From Scortum barcoo (Eukaryota; Chordata; Actinopteri; Centrarchiformes; Terapontidae): a stretch of 64,000 nt of DNA. The position numbers and the translations under genes were made by a program. Location: contig CM041547.1 of the NCBI GenBank assembly GCA_023238725.1, forward strand, positions 21,252,744-21,316,743. Reading direction: 5' to 3'. Every line of letters starts with the position of its first letter. Within the stretch, counting starts at the first letter, position 1. Positions 49,946-61,751 of this stretch are shown one piece after another. A model generated the notes under the pieces. That model had not been told where the DNA came from. It searched no databases and saw only the letters and a program-made list of their open reading frames with translations.

Positions 49946-50338
49946 CACAGGACGCGCGTGGGCCGTGCCTGCTGGAGACTTGAAAGTGTACAGTCATTTG
50001 CTGTGAAAATAAAAATGACAATAAATGAGAGGCAGCGGCAGATGAGGCAGAGGAGGAGTTTGTTCTTCTGCAGGACAACATAAATGGACACTTTTCTGAG
50101 ACTCGGCTTCAGTGTAAGGTGCACAATACAATTCAACACTTTTCTGAGGCTGGGCTTCGATTTCAGCCAATTTTCAACTTTTTGAATGAAGCCAAAATTT
50201 ACTGTATATTAACAGTGAAGTGATCATTAGTTTTGACATCCAGATCCGCCTCTGCTCTCTGGCCTCAACTCCTGTAAACCTGAAACCTGTAAACACTGCA
50301 GGCATCACAAGAAGAAGAACATACACATGAGCTGAGCA

Positions 50339-50806
50339 CATGGGCTGTCTACTGCTGTCCAGCCGACGGATCCAGCTGCACTAGCAGGTTCAGGGACAGC
50401 TTCATCCTTCAGGCCATAAGACTTTTGAACTCTGTTCGCAGCACCACCATTTCATAATAACACAATAACACCATTACTTACTATTGTATTGTATTGTATA
50501 GTTTATTCTATGTCTCTTCAAGTTCTATGTTTTCTTAGTTGTAAAATGTATACATGTAATTAAATCTATATTTAATTGCTTTATTTAAATGTTAGCTCTA
50601 TATTATGACTCTATTATTACTCTTGTAATATTATTTATTTCTATATTTTTATTGTTTAATCTATTTTATGTGTGAGTGCTTCTATTTGTATTCATATTTT
50701 TTGCATTGTTTGTAGGGAGCAAGAGATTTAAGAATCTTCACTGACAATGACTTGCTGCGATGTAAATTGTTGTTTAATGACAATAAATTCTTGAATCTTG
50801 AAAGAT
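50339..50806 (+). mobile_element. 3' end of L2/Rex1-class retrotransposon
   Basis: Copy of 261-722. Ends AATAAATTCTTGAATCTTGA. Confidence 0.6.
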
Positions 50807-51373
50807 GAAACCTCAGTGTTTGTCTGACACTGTGTTTGTCAATGAATTCAATAAATATTGAATGGTAATATTACTCTCTTGTCAGTCTTTGATTTCCCAC
50901 CAATCCCTGGACATAATGAATATATTCAAATTTCATTTCAGTGCTTAAATGTAGATTTTCTACGGGCCACTCTCACTTCAAGTCATGCCCATATTCATGA
51001 AAACACACAGAGAGATTCAACCACACGCATTCTTACATTTTATAGATCAGTCTTTCACACATAATAAACTTGTAGACTTACAGGTTTATCACCACTGATG
51101 TTTGGTCCAACACTGAACAACACTCTGACAGAACTTCATAATGAAATTTCAGCTCCTTATTATGTGTGGAATACATGTTGCTCTATCAGATAATCACTGG
51201 CAAGAAATGAAATCAATAAAAATTAATCTTCGATATTTGTGTTTCTTTCAGGTAAATCTTCAACTTTCAATATAAAATTTTACTTTACAACTTTTTTTCA
51301 TCACTGTGCACTCCCTGACTGAGAGGCTGCGGCTCCCTTCGTGTTTCATGATGATGTGCATGTCTCCAGCTGA

Positions 51374-51778
51374 GTGTGGCTCGGTGAAAATGTCGATATA
51401 ACCACTGCAGCAATCGTGTGCTCGTCAGCCTTCACGGTAACAACCAGCCCGACAATTTTCGCTGATCGGGGCAAACCAACATTTTCCTGCTCCAGAAACA
51501 GTGACGAGATCGTGCCACCTCTGCTGCTCTCCGGCTCAAACTCCGAGATCAAACTGAAGCAAAGTGTGGGAGCAGTCAGCGGAAGAATCAGAGATACACT
51601 GCAGCACACACTCACGTCTTTTCGGGATTTCATGTCTCGGTTTGACGTACGGCCACAATATGAGGAGCCTCACGGGCTTCTTCCAAGAAATCACGAGGTC
51701 AATGGATCTTCAAAGTGTTCATTTACAATTCACACTTTTCTTGTTTCGTTTTCTGCTGACTGTCAGCAGCTCATTTGA
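51374..51778 (+). pseudogene. Chimeric RAE-family block, unit 4, open for 134 codons
   Basis: The cleanest copy: one frame stays open across both halves from 51374 to the TGA at 51776. The first codon is GTG and no ATG precedes the conserved SGRIRDTLQHTL motif in frame, so translation would need an upstream exon. The left half has its family resemblance only on the opposite strand, so the long open frame is probably accidental. Confidence 0.4.
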
Positions 51779-53134
51779 CTTTGGAGGATTTTCAGGAAAT
51801 TACCAGGGACATATATGAAGATTCATCTGGGCTCCGTCTAATGCTTGTGTGGAGCTGAAGCGTAGCAGTGTCTGCACTTCAGTCCAGGATCAGCACGGAC
51901 TTCTGTTAACATCAATGAGCAACAAGAGAAGAAACAGAAGTCACGAAATATTTCACAAAGTTCATTTACTAATGAGCCTCTTCGGAGTCAGAGCGGAGCA
52001 TGTCGGCCGAGGATGATTTCAGAGAAACACCAAATCTGAACTGAATCTTTCGTCCTCCAGTCAGAGTTGGACTTTGACACTTGAGCTTTGTAAGTCTGTG
52101 AGTGTAAATCAATTTTGTGAAATGGAGGTGTTACTGTGAAGGCCTGATGTATAAAATCCAAGGTGGACAGCGAGATGTGACCATGTGCTGAGCGATGGCT
52201 TTATCCTTCAGTGGTGTGGAGCTCCAACATGATGTTGTGTATTCAGTCCTGTTTGTAAAGTTGATGGTCCGTGGTTCAAACCAGCAGGAACTCTTTGGTG
52301 AATGAGGCATTTGTGTTGGGCTGTTGGGTTTGTGTCTTTTGGTAATATTCAAGCTGTGTAGGATATATGAGTTTAATCAGTTCTGAAGTACTGATCTATC
52401 AAATCACAGATCAGTCTTCAAGAATGTGTTCTTAGATTCATTTATTGAAGGAAAAATAGAACCATTACATGACAAGTTTTCTACAAGAATAAATGACATA
52501 TAGATTGACTAAATAAGGAGACAGGAATATGTAACTTGAGACACTGAGATGAGTCACACACACACACACTCATCATAAACCAATCAAATCTCTTGCGGTG
52601 TTGATTTTCATTTAACCACTCAAGTAACGTTTAAATAAGTTTTTCTTTTAATGAAACATAATCGAAAATATACTACAAAGCTATTTAGTTATGTCAATAC
52701 ATCCGCAACAAGCACATTAATCTTGGACTTTAATCAGTGTGTGAAAGTATGTCAAATGTATAAAATGCTTATTAAATATCAAGACTCTGTTAACTCACTT
52801 TGCTTCAAACATTCATTAATATGCGACTAAATGAGCTTTCAACATTAAAGTTTATTTTGGGACCATGCATGATCAGCTTCTCTTATAAAAAAAGACTTTA
52901 ATATTTCGCTGAGAATAGACCCAGTGGTGTTTTTGACACAAAGTGGCTGGAAAATGATTTCTCCTTGGTGGATGGTGGAGGCCTCGTGTTTCATGATGAT
53001 TAGCATGTCTCCAAATGAATGTGGCTAAAATCAGTCATTTTTTCACAGGCCGTGGTATTTTGTTGGACAGTGGAAGTAAGGCAAACGCTCACGTCACATC
53101 TCTGGGAGGAAAAGGAAAATGATTGAGACGCATG

Positions 53135-53398
53135 TCACTGTCTCACATTCCGTACAGACCATTGTGCCACGACCGTGGAGCTCTCTGCTCTGTTTCTGTT
53201 GAATATCACCTTCATTATTTCGGTGAAGTTCACCAAAAATACCGTGTGCCTCTCAAGCGTAATTTCAAAAACCAGCCCGCGGAGCTGCTCATATCTCAAA
53301 TGGAAATCAGCCCTGGAGAGGACAGACAGCATTAAAGCCTTTAGTGCGGTAACGGCGCTTCCACTGTCTGTCTCCATCCATAGTTTGCTGTACTTCAT
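53135..53398 (-). CDS. RAE-family small protein, subtype S4 with shifted N-terminus (87 aa)
   Basis: A 4-bp duplication (TGTCTGTCTC, 53365-53374) just after the usual start puts the upstream ATG, out of frame in other copies, in frame with the body. The frame therefore opens MKYSKLWMETDSGS and then joins the usual AVTALKALMLSVLS. It ends VRNVRQ like the 80-codon copy. Candidate promoter at 53579-53727. Confidence 0.4.
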   Translation of the reverse strand: MKYSKLWMETDSGSAVTALKALMLSVLSRADFHLRYEQLRGLVFEITLERHTVFLVNFTEIMKVIFNRNRAESSTVVAQWSVRNVRQ

Positions 53399-53578
53399 GT
53401 TTGTCTTTATATTTTAGATTTTCGTCGCGTATTCTCGTTGAAGTTTTGTATATTTTCGATCAGGTTTTGTACATTTTGGTCGAGGATCGTCGCCAGGCTT
53501 TTGTAAGTTTTGGTAGTAACAGCAGTTGAGACGCTGATCAATCTTCCATCTGAGTCTTTCTGCTGCTTTCAGTGCGCT

Positions 53579-53727
53579 CTTTTAAACAGTCCAGCGCATT
53601 AAACTAACGCCCCCACTTCCGGTGGGAGGAGTCACACTCGGTGGCACAGACGTTCACTGCACAGAAACCTCTTATCCGTTGCGCAAATGTACAAACCGGG
53701 GATGAACAGCAGAAACTCGTATGACAC
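53579..53727 (-). promoter_or_regulatory. Candidate promoter of the unit 4 S4
   Basis: Inverse copy of the ETS-containing module, with TTTAAAAG (about 53579-53586, minus). One extra T (CCGTTGCGC) lies near 53679. Confidence 0.4.
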
Positions 53728-54978
53728 CTGACAGCTACGAGACTGCAGCGTCAGTAAACTTTCTGTCGACCTACCTCTCTTCAGACAGGCTGTTAGACTG
53801 AAAGGACTAGAGAGGCTGTGAAAGTTTCATTTCCGCAGCCTCCGATCCGGAGACCTGACAGAAACCCAACGCACCTGAATACTGGAGAGACAAAGTCCAC
53901 GGATTGAACTGCGAGAGAGGCAGCTGTTTTGTAGTGTGCTGCTGTGGAAATGTGTCGTGCGCCTTTGGACCGTGCGTAAAACCAGCTGCTGGCAGTGACG
54001 GTTTTATTCCGCAGACGTTTCTTAACCTGATTATAACAACATAAAGTCACACAACAGTAACAAAATGGGTCTACTTGTAAAGCTCCGTGTCTGTAAGTCT
54101 GTAGTAGTCCTCCTTGTCTCTCTGTCCTGTTGTTTTTAACGTGTGTCTCCGTACGGTAGTCCGAGAAACTTTTTATACCATCCGTACGTTAATCATATAA
54201 TTTTTTTTTATTTTTGTATCTGTATATTATATATATTATTATATATATGTATATTTAAAAAAAATAAACTTCATCAGCCGTTTTTCACAAAAACATGTTT
54301 CTGACAAATGTGTATAACCAAGGTAAAAATGACACAATAGTGACAACAACACATGTTTCTGTATACTGTGACACAGAGATGACAACAATGACAGTAAGCA
54401 TATCAAAGACCTTTGCCAGCTTCACTGTGTTGCCTGTCTGCTCTTACTCAAAGCTGCGCGCTCCGCTCGTTTCTTAACCTGATTATAACAACATAAAGTC
54501 AAACAATAGTAACAACAATGGGTCTACTTGTAAAGCTCCGTGTCTGTAAGTCTGTAGTAGTCCTCCTTGTCTCTCTGTCTCAGTAAACTGTTGCTTTTAA
54601 GGTGTGTCACAGTCCACGTAAGGCGCTGCTGTAAACCCAGACACACTTCACCTCCTTCAACCTGCCCATGGACTGTGCGTAAAAGCTGTGCTTAGTTTCA
54701 CCAGCAACTTATTCTAGATTTTAAAGCATCTCTAACAGTGAAGACAGAAACTTGTTGTTCTAAAATGTACAGTCATTTGCTGTGAAAATCAAATGAAATA
54801 AAAATACAATAAATGACAGGCAGCGGGATATTCATTTGAATTTTGTTCATTAAAACTCGTGAGCAACAAGAGACAGAAGTCCACATTTCGGTCCTCTGCT
54901 CGTGTTCACAATCGTCTGTTTGCTCCTTTGTCGCTGTGAGCCTCCCTGAGTGTGGCTCTGAGACACTGTCCCACTCTG

Positions 54979-55176
54979 CTACTCTGCTCTGTGTCTGGTG
55001 ACTATCGCCATCAGCAGGTCGCTGATGCGTATCACCAAAATCGTCTGGCCGTCAAACATAACGGTACCAACCAGCCCGTGAGACATGTCAAATCTCAGCT
55101 GTAAACCGAACCGAGAGAGGACAGACAGCATTAAAGTCTTTAGTGTGGAAATGGCTCTTCCACTGTCACCATCCAT
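54979..55176 (-). CDS. RAE-family small protein, subtype S3 (65 aa), unit 4
   Basis: Intact 65-codon frame on the minus strand, same protein as 2857-3054 and 20129-20326. The TATA box lies at 55251-55258 (minus) and the hairpin at 55389-55411. With all three copies intact, S3 is the best-preserved subtype in the window. Confidence 0.5.
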   Translation of the reverse strand: MDGDSGRAISTLKTLMLSVLSRFGLQLRFDMSHGLVGTVMFDGQTILVIRISDLLMAIVTRHRAE

Positions 55177-55250
55177 AGTTTGCCGTACTTCGTGTTTGAT
55201 TAACAACGTCGGCTATCTGCGTCTTTATATTGTAGATTTTCGTCGCCAGG

Positions 55251-55579
55251 CTTTTATATGTTTTGGTAGTAACAGCCATTTACAAGCCAGTTTACACAAC
55301 AATTGACCCGTTACAAACACTACGTCACAGTACAAACACATTACAAATGTATCGGCTATCTGCGTCTTTATATTGTAGATTTTCGTCGCCAGGCTTTTAT
55401 TAAAAGCCTGGTGTTTGTGTGTATAACGTCAAACAAACTACCGCCCCACGCCAACCCCTCTTCCACTTCCGGTGGGAGGAGTCACACTCGGTGGCACAGA
55501 CGTTCACTGCACAGAAACCTCTTATCCGTGCGCAAATGTACAAACCGGGGATGATGAACAGCAGAAACTCGTATGACAC
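55251..55579 (-). promoter_or_regulatory. Candidate promoter of the unit 4 S3
   Basis: Inverse copy of 2460-2782. A 3-bp duplication (ATGATGA at 55551) interrupts the 114-bp module. ETS site and TATAAAAG are kept. Confidence 0.45.
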
Positions 55580-56363
55580 GCTACGTGTCACGCTTTGATA
55601 TGCTTACTGTCATTATTTTACACCAAAGTATCACACACACAGTGTGAAATAATACAGAAATCATTTCACATTCAAACGTTATCTCAATGATTAAACACAA
55701 ATCCTGCTCTGTCAAACTCAGGAGTTATTTTAATAAATAAATCATTTAAATATCATTTAAATATCCCTAAATCGCTTTGCAATATATTTAGATGATATTT
55801 CATTTAAAGGAAACTTACTTTAAACTTTAAACGTTACTTCAGTGGGTAAATGAAAATCAACACCTTGATATGAACTCATGTCTGACAAACAATGTTTGAG
55901 ATAAAGTTTTGATGAGAGAAAATCTCGACAGACAACCGACATGAAAAAGATTCAAAGCTTTTTTCAGTGGTTACATAAAGTTTCTCTCCGAGCACACTGA
56001 CCTGCAGACACGCACATAATCATAGAAACACTTCAGGATTCACAGACTTACAAAGCTCAAGTGTCAAAGTCCAACTCTGACTGGAGGACGAAAGATTCAG
56101 TTCAGATTTGGTGTTTCTCTGAAATCATCCTCGGCCGACATGCTCCGCTCTGACTCCGAAGAGGCTCATTAGTAAATGAACTTTGTGAAATATTTCGTGA
56201 CTTCTGTTTCTTCTCTTGTTGCTCATTGATGTTAACAGAAGTCCGTGCTGATCCTGGACTGAAGTGCAGACACTGCTACCGCTTCAGCTCCACACAAGCA
56301 TTAGACGGAGCCAGATGAATCTTCATATATGTCCCTGGTAATTTCCTGAAAATACCTCCAAAG

Positions 56364-56767
56364 TCAAATGAGCTGCTGACAGTCAGCAGAAAACGAAACA
56401 AGAAAAGTGTGAATTGTAAATGAACACTTTGAAGATCCATTGACCTCGTGATTTCTTGGAAGAAGCCCGTGAGGCTCCTCATATTGTGGCCGTACGTCAA
56501 ACCGAGACATGAAATCCCGAAAAGACGTGAGTGTGTGCTGCAGTGTATCTCTGATTCTTCCGCTGACTGCTCCCACACTTTGCTTCAGTTTGATCTCGGA
56601 GTTTGAGCCGGAGAGCAGCAGAGGTGGCACGATCTCGTCACTGTTTCTGAGCAGGAAAATGTTGGTTTGCCCCGATCAGCGAAAATTGTCGGGCTGGTTG
56701 TTACCGTGAAGGCTGACGAGCACACGATTGCTGCAGTGGTTATATCGACATTTTCACCGAGCCACAC
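56364..56767 (-). pseudogene. Chimeric RAE-family block, second copy of unit 4, inverse
   Basis: Inverse copy of 1294-1697 closing the palindromic unit. It carries the CTGCTCAG form, unlike its partner at 51374, so the two ends of one unit differ at this site. Confidence 0.45.
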
Positions 56768-57351
56768 TCAGCTGGAGACATGCACATCATCATGAAACAC
56801 GAAGGGAGCCGCAGCCTCTCAGTCAGGGAGTCACAGTTGATGAAAAAAAGTTGTAAAGTAAAATTTTATATTGAAAGTTGAAGATTTACCTGAAAGAAAC
56901 ACAAATATCGACGATGAATTTTTATTGATTTTGATTTCATTTCTTGCCAGTGATTATCTGATCGACCAACATGTATTCCACACATCATAAGGAGCTGAAA
57001 TTTCATTATGAAGTTCTGTCAGAGTGATGTTCAGTTTGGACCAAACATCAGTGGTGATAAACCTGTAAGTCTACAAGTTTATTATCTGTGAAAGACTGAT
57101 CTATAAAATGTAAGAATGTGTGTGGCTGCATCTCTCTGTGTGTTTTCATGAATATGGGCATGACTTGAAGTGAGAGTGGCCCGTAGAAAATCTACATTTA
57201 AGCACTGAAATGAAATTTGAATATATTCATTATGTCCAGGGATTGGTGGGAAAATAAAGACTGACAAGAGAGTAATATTACCATTCAATATTTATTGAAT
57301 TCATTGACAAACACAGTGTCAGACAAACACTGAGGTTTCATCTTTCAAAAT

Positions 57352-57785
57352 TCAGAATTTATTGTCATTAAACAACAATTTACATCAGCGCAGTCATTGT
57401 CAGTGAGAATTCTTAAATCTCTTGCTCCCTACAAACAATGCAATAAATATTAATACAAATAGAAGCACTCACACATAAAATAGATGAAACAATAAAAATA
57501 TATAAATAAATAATATTACAAGAGTTATAATAAAGTCATAATATAGAGCTAACATTTAAATAAAACAATTAAATATACGTTTTACAACTAAGAAAAAATA
57601 GAACTTGAAGAGACATACAATAAACTATACAATACAATACAATAGTAAGTGATGGTGTTATTGTGTTATTATGAAGTGGTGGTGCTGCGAACAGAGTTCA
57701 AAAGTCTTATGGCCTGAAGGATGAAGCTGTCCCTGAACGTGGTAGAGCAGCTGGATCCGTCGGCTGGACAGCAGTAGACAGCCCA
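57352..57785 (-). mobile_element. 3' end of L2/Rex1-class retrotransposon
   Basis: Inverse copy, partner of 17505-17967; sharing AAATATACGTTTTACAACTA rather than the longer form at 36.3 kb confirms pairing with the left arm. Confidence 0.6.
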
Positions 57786-57935
57786 TGTGCTCAGCTCATG
57801 TGTATGTTCTTCTTCTTGTGATGCCTGCAGTGTTTACAGGTTTCTCCTCGTCAGCTGTGTAACTGTGTCTTCTTATCACTCTGCACTGGTGAAAGCCAAG
57901 CTCCCAAAATCGGACGCCGCCGTGATCACACTGTG

Positions 57936-58145
57936 CTACTCTGCTCTGTTGATGTTGAAGACCATCATCAGCAGTCTGGTGATGAAGATCACAGCGAGCC
58001 TCTGCCTGTCAAAGCTGATGGCAACAACCAGTCCGTGAGGCTCCTCAAATTCTGTCCGTACGTCAAAGCGAGACATGAAATCCCGGAGAGACGACGTGAG
58101 TGTGTGCTGCAGTGTGTTGCAGATTCTTCCACTGACTGCTCCCAT
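57936..58145 (-). CDS. RAE-family small protein, subtype S1 (69 aa)
   Basis: Complete frame on the minus strand with one extra codon (SSL for SL) from a 3-bp GAC duplication at 58090-58095. Otherwise identical in sense to 17147-17353, its mirror partner. Confidence 0.45.
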   Translation of the reverse strand: MGAVSGRICNTLQHTLTSSLRDFMSRFDVRTEFEEPHGLVVAISFDRQRLAVIFITRLLMMVFNINRAE

Positions 58146-58324
58146 ACTTTGCTTCAGTTTGATCTTGGAGTTGAGGCCACAGAGCAGAGGTGGATCTGGA
58201 TGTCAAACATAATGATCACTTCACTGTTAATATACAGTAAATTTTCACTTCATCCAAAAAGTTGAAAATTGGCTGGAAACCGAAGGCAAGTCTCAGAAAA
58301 GTGTCAAATTGTACATATAAAACC

Positions 58325-58895
58325 CCCCGTGTGTTGGAACCCCAAGTCCGGCCCCCCGAGTCCAGCCGGCACCACCTGTGTTGGCACCACGAGTCAGGCC
58401 CGTCTCTGGCACCCCAGAGTCCAACCTGTGTCCGGCCCCGTGTTCTGGCCCCCAGAGTCCAGCCGGCCCCCCCAAGTCCGGCCCCCCAGAGTCCAGCCAA
58501 GTCCAAGTCTGGCCACCGAACTCCAACCCATGTCCGGCCCCCCGAGTCCACCGCATGTCATCCCCGTCGCCCGGCCCCCGAGTCCAGCCCCCCCGTGTCC
58601 GGCCCCCCGAGTCTGGCACCCCAAGTCCAGCCCAAGTCCGGCCCCCCGACTCCAACCCGTGTCCAGCTCACCAAGTCCAACCGCCATCCGCCGTGTGCCA
58701 GCCCTACGAGTCCAGTCCAGTCTGTGTCCTGCCTCCCTAGACCAACCGGCACCCCCCGTGTGTGTGGGTCTCCCGAGTCCAGCAGGTACCCCCCTTTGCC
58801 CCCTGTGTGTCGGCACCCCGAGTCTCCAGCCAGTGTCCGGCCCCCCGAGTCCGGCCCGTGTCCGGCCTCCCGAGTCCATCCGGCACCCCGCGTGA
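58325..58895. repeat. C-rich minisatellite, mirror of 16396-16970
   Basis: Same unit family in inverse orientation, bordered on both sides by leader copies. Unit number and order differ locally from the partner. Confidence 0.85.
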
Positions 58896-59048
58896 GCAGA
58901 GGTGGATCTGAATGTAAAAATTAACCATCACTTCACTGTTAATATACAGTAAATTTTGGCTTCATCCAAAAAGTTGAAAATTGGCTGAAACCAAACCCCA
59001 GCCCAGCCTCAGAAAAGAGTTGAATTGTACTGTGCACATTATACCGAA

Positions 59049-60957
59049 ACCCATCCATCCATTTTCATCCGCCTTATCCGGGACCGGGTCGCGGAGGCAG
59101 CAGTCTGAGCAGAGATGCCCAGACTTCCCTCACCCCAGACACTTCCTCCAGCTCTTCCGGGGGGACCCCGAGGCATTCCCAGGCCAGCCAGCCGAGAGAC
59201 ATAGTCTCTCCAGCGTGTCCTGGGTCTTCCCCGAGGGCCTCCTCCCGGTGGGACATGTCTGAACCCTCCCTGGAACACCTCCCTAGGGAGGCGTCCAGGG
59301 GGCATCCGAAACAGATGCCCAAGCCACCTCAGCTGACTCCTCTCGATGTGAAGGAGCAGCGGCTCTACTCCGAGCTCCTCCCGAGTGACTGAGCTTCTCA
59401 CCCTTATCTCTAAGGGAGCGCCCAGCCACCCTGCGGAGGAAACTCATTTCGGCCGCTTGTATCCATGCGATCTTGTCCTTTTGGTCATTACCCAAAGTTA
59501 ATGACCATAGGTGAGGCTGGGAACGTAGATTGACCGGTAAATCGAGAGCATCGCCTTTCGGCTCAGCTCCTTCTTCACCACGACGGTCCGGTACACCGAC
59601 CGCATAACTGCAGGACGCTGCACCAATCCGCCTGTCAATCTCTCACGCTCCATCTTTCCCTCACTCGTGAACAAGACCCCGAGATACTTGAACTCCTCCA
59701 CTTGAGGCAGGACCTCTCCACCCACCCGGAGAGGGCACGCCACCCTTTTCCGGTCGAGAACCATGGCCTCGGATTTGGAGGTGCTGATTCTCATCCCAGC
59801 CGCTTCACACTCGGCTGCAAACCGCTCCAGCATACATGCTGAAGGTCCTGGCTTGATGAAAGCCAACAGGACAACATCATCTGCAAAAAGCAGAGATGAA
59901 ATCCTGTGGTTCCCAAACCGGACTCCCTCCGGCCCCTGGCTGGCTACGCCTAGAAATCCTGTCCATAAAGATTATGAACAGGACCGGTGACAAAGGGCAG
60001 CCCTGCCGGAGTCCAACATGTACTGGGAACAGGTCTGACTTACACTGCAAAACCAAGCTCCTGCTCCGGTCGTACACAGAGACCGAACAGCCCTTAGCAA
60101 AGGCCCCCGGACCCCACCCCATACTCACGGAGCACTCCCCACACAGAATACCACGAGAGGGACACGGTCGTCGAATGCCTTCTCCAGATCCACAAAGCAC
60201 ATGTGGACTGGTTGGGCAAACTCCCATAAACCCTCAAGCACCCTGCGGAGGAGAGTATAGAGCTGGTCCAGTGTTCCACGACCGGGACGAAAAAAACCGC
60301 ATTGTTCCTCCTGAATGAATCCGAGGGTCGACTTATCGGCCGAATTCTCCTCTCCTCTCCAGTACCCTGGTGTAGACCTTCCCGGGGAGGCTGAGAAGTG
60401 TGATCCCTCTGTAGTTGGAACACACTCTCCAGTCCCCCTTTTTAAAAAGAGGGACCACCACCCTGGTTTGCCACTCCAGAGGTAGTACACTGTCCCCAAC
60501 CTCCATGCAATGTTGCAGAGGCGTGTCAGCCAAGACAGCCCCACAACATCCAGAGACTTGAGGTACTCAGGGCGGATCTCATCCACCCCCGGCGCCTTGC
60601 CACTGAGGAGCTTGTGAACTACCTCAGTGACTTCGGCTTGGGTGATGGACGAGTCCACCTCAGAGTCCCCAGCCTCCGCTTCCTCACTGGAAGGCAAGTC
60701 GGTGGGATTGAGGAGATCCTCGAAGTCTTTCTTCCACCGTCCGACAATGTCCCCAGTCGAGATCAACAGCTCCCCTCCCCACCCGCACTGTAAACAGTGT
60801 TGGCAGAGTACTGCTTCCCCCTTCTGAGGCGCTCGCTGAGGACGGTTTGCCAGAATCTCTTCGAGGCCGACATTGACCGATAGTCCTCCTCCATGGCCTC
60901 ACCGAACTCCTCCCAGACCCGAGTTTTTGCCTCCAGGACTGTCCGGGCTGCGGCTCA
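59049..60957 (-). mobile_element. RTE/Rex-like retrotransposon fragment, mirror of 14341-16250
   Basis: Inverse copy with the same 5' truncation point and the same GATGGATGG tail (near 59049-59075). The FADD region is at about 59870-59905. Its frameshifts are at different places from those of the left copy, so neither set of breaks is clearly ancestral. Not active: no endonuclease, frame interrupted. Confidence 0.85.
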
Positions 60958-61114
60958 GAAAAGTGTCCAATTGCATTGTGCAACTTTGGAAAGGGGGTAA
61001 AATCACAATCTGCGCCTTTGGACCGTGCGTAAAATCAGAATAAGACAGTGTCGGTTTAAAACCGAAGCCCAGCCTCAGAAAAGTGTCCAATTGTGTTGTA
61101 TTATGCACCTTACG

Positions 61115-61245
61115 AATGACATTGAAAAACTCACACGATTACCCTTTGGATGGTATAGAAAAATTTATTTTATTACCATGCGGATGGTACAGGAAATTTT
61201 TGACAGAGGGTATAGAAAAATTTCTATCATTAACATACGGATGAC
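61115..61245. repeat. CCGTACGG-type degenerate words, mirror of 14046-14186
   Basis: The same four words in inverse order next to the S1 leader region. Confidence 0.5.
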
Positions 61246-61386
61246 ATAGACATAGAACTGGGAAGGAGGGATGAAGTCTGAGTCTGTGTGAAGAGAGCTT
61301 TTTTTCATTCCCGTCGTGTACAGGTGCGCTCGGTGAGTAAAGATAAGATGGCTCCCAAAGACGGACGCCGCCGTGATCACACTGTG

Positions 61387-61594
61387 CTACTCTGCTCTGT
61401 TGATGTTGAAGACCATCATCAGCAGTCTGGTGATGAAGATCACAGCGAGCCTCTGCCTGTCAAAGCTGATGGCAACAACCAGTCCGTGAGGCTCCTCAAA
61501 TTCTGTCCGTACGTCAAAGCGAGACATGAAATCCCTGGAGAGACGTGAGTGTGTGCTGCAGTGTGTTGCAGATTCTTCTGCTGACTGCTCCCAT
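61387..61594 (-). pseudogene. RAE-family S1, frameshifted by one base
   Basis: Mirror of the intact 13697 copy. One extra T (ATCCCTGGAGAG for ATCCCGGAGAG, near 61534) breaks the frame in the first half. Start and stop codons remain. Confidence 0.5.
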
Positions 61595-61751
61595 ACTTTG
61601 TTTCAGTTTGATCTTGGAGTTGAGGCCAGAGAAGCAGAGGTGGATCTGGATGTCAAACATAACGATCACTTCACTGTTAATATACAGTAAGTTAAAAACT
61701 GGCTGAAACTGAAGCCGAGTCTGAGAAAAGTGTCAAATTGTACATATAAAA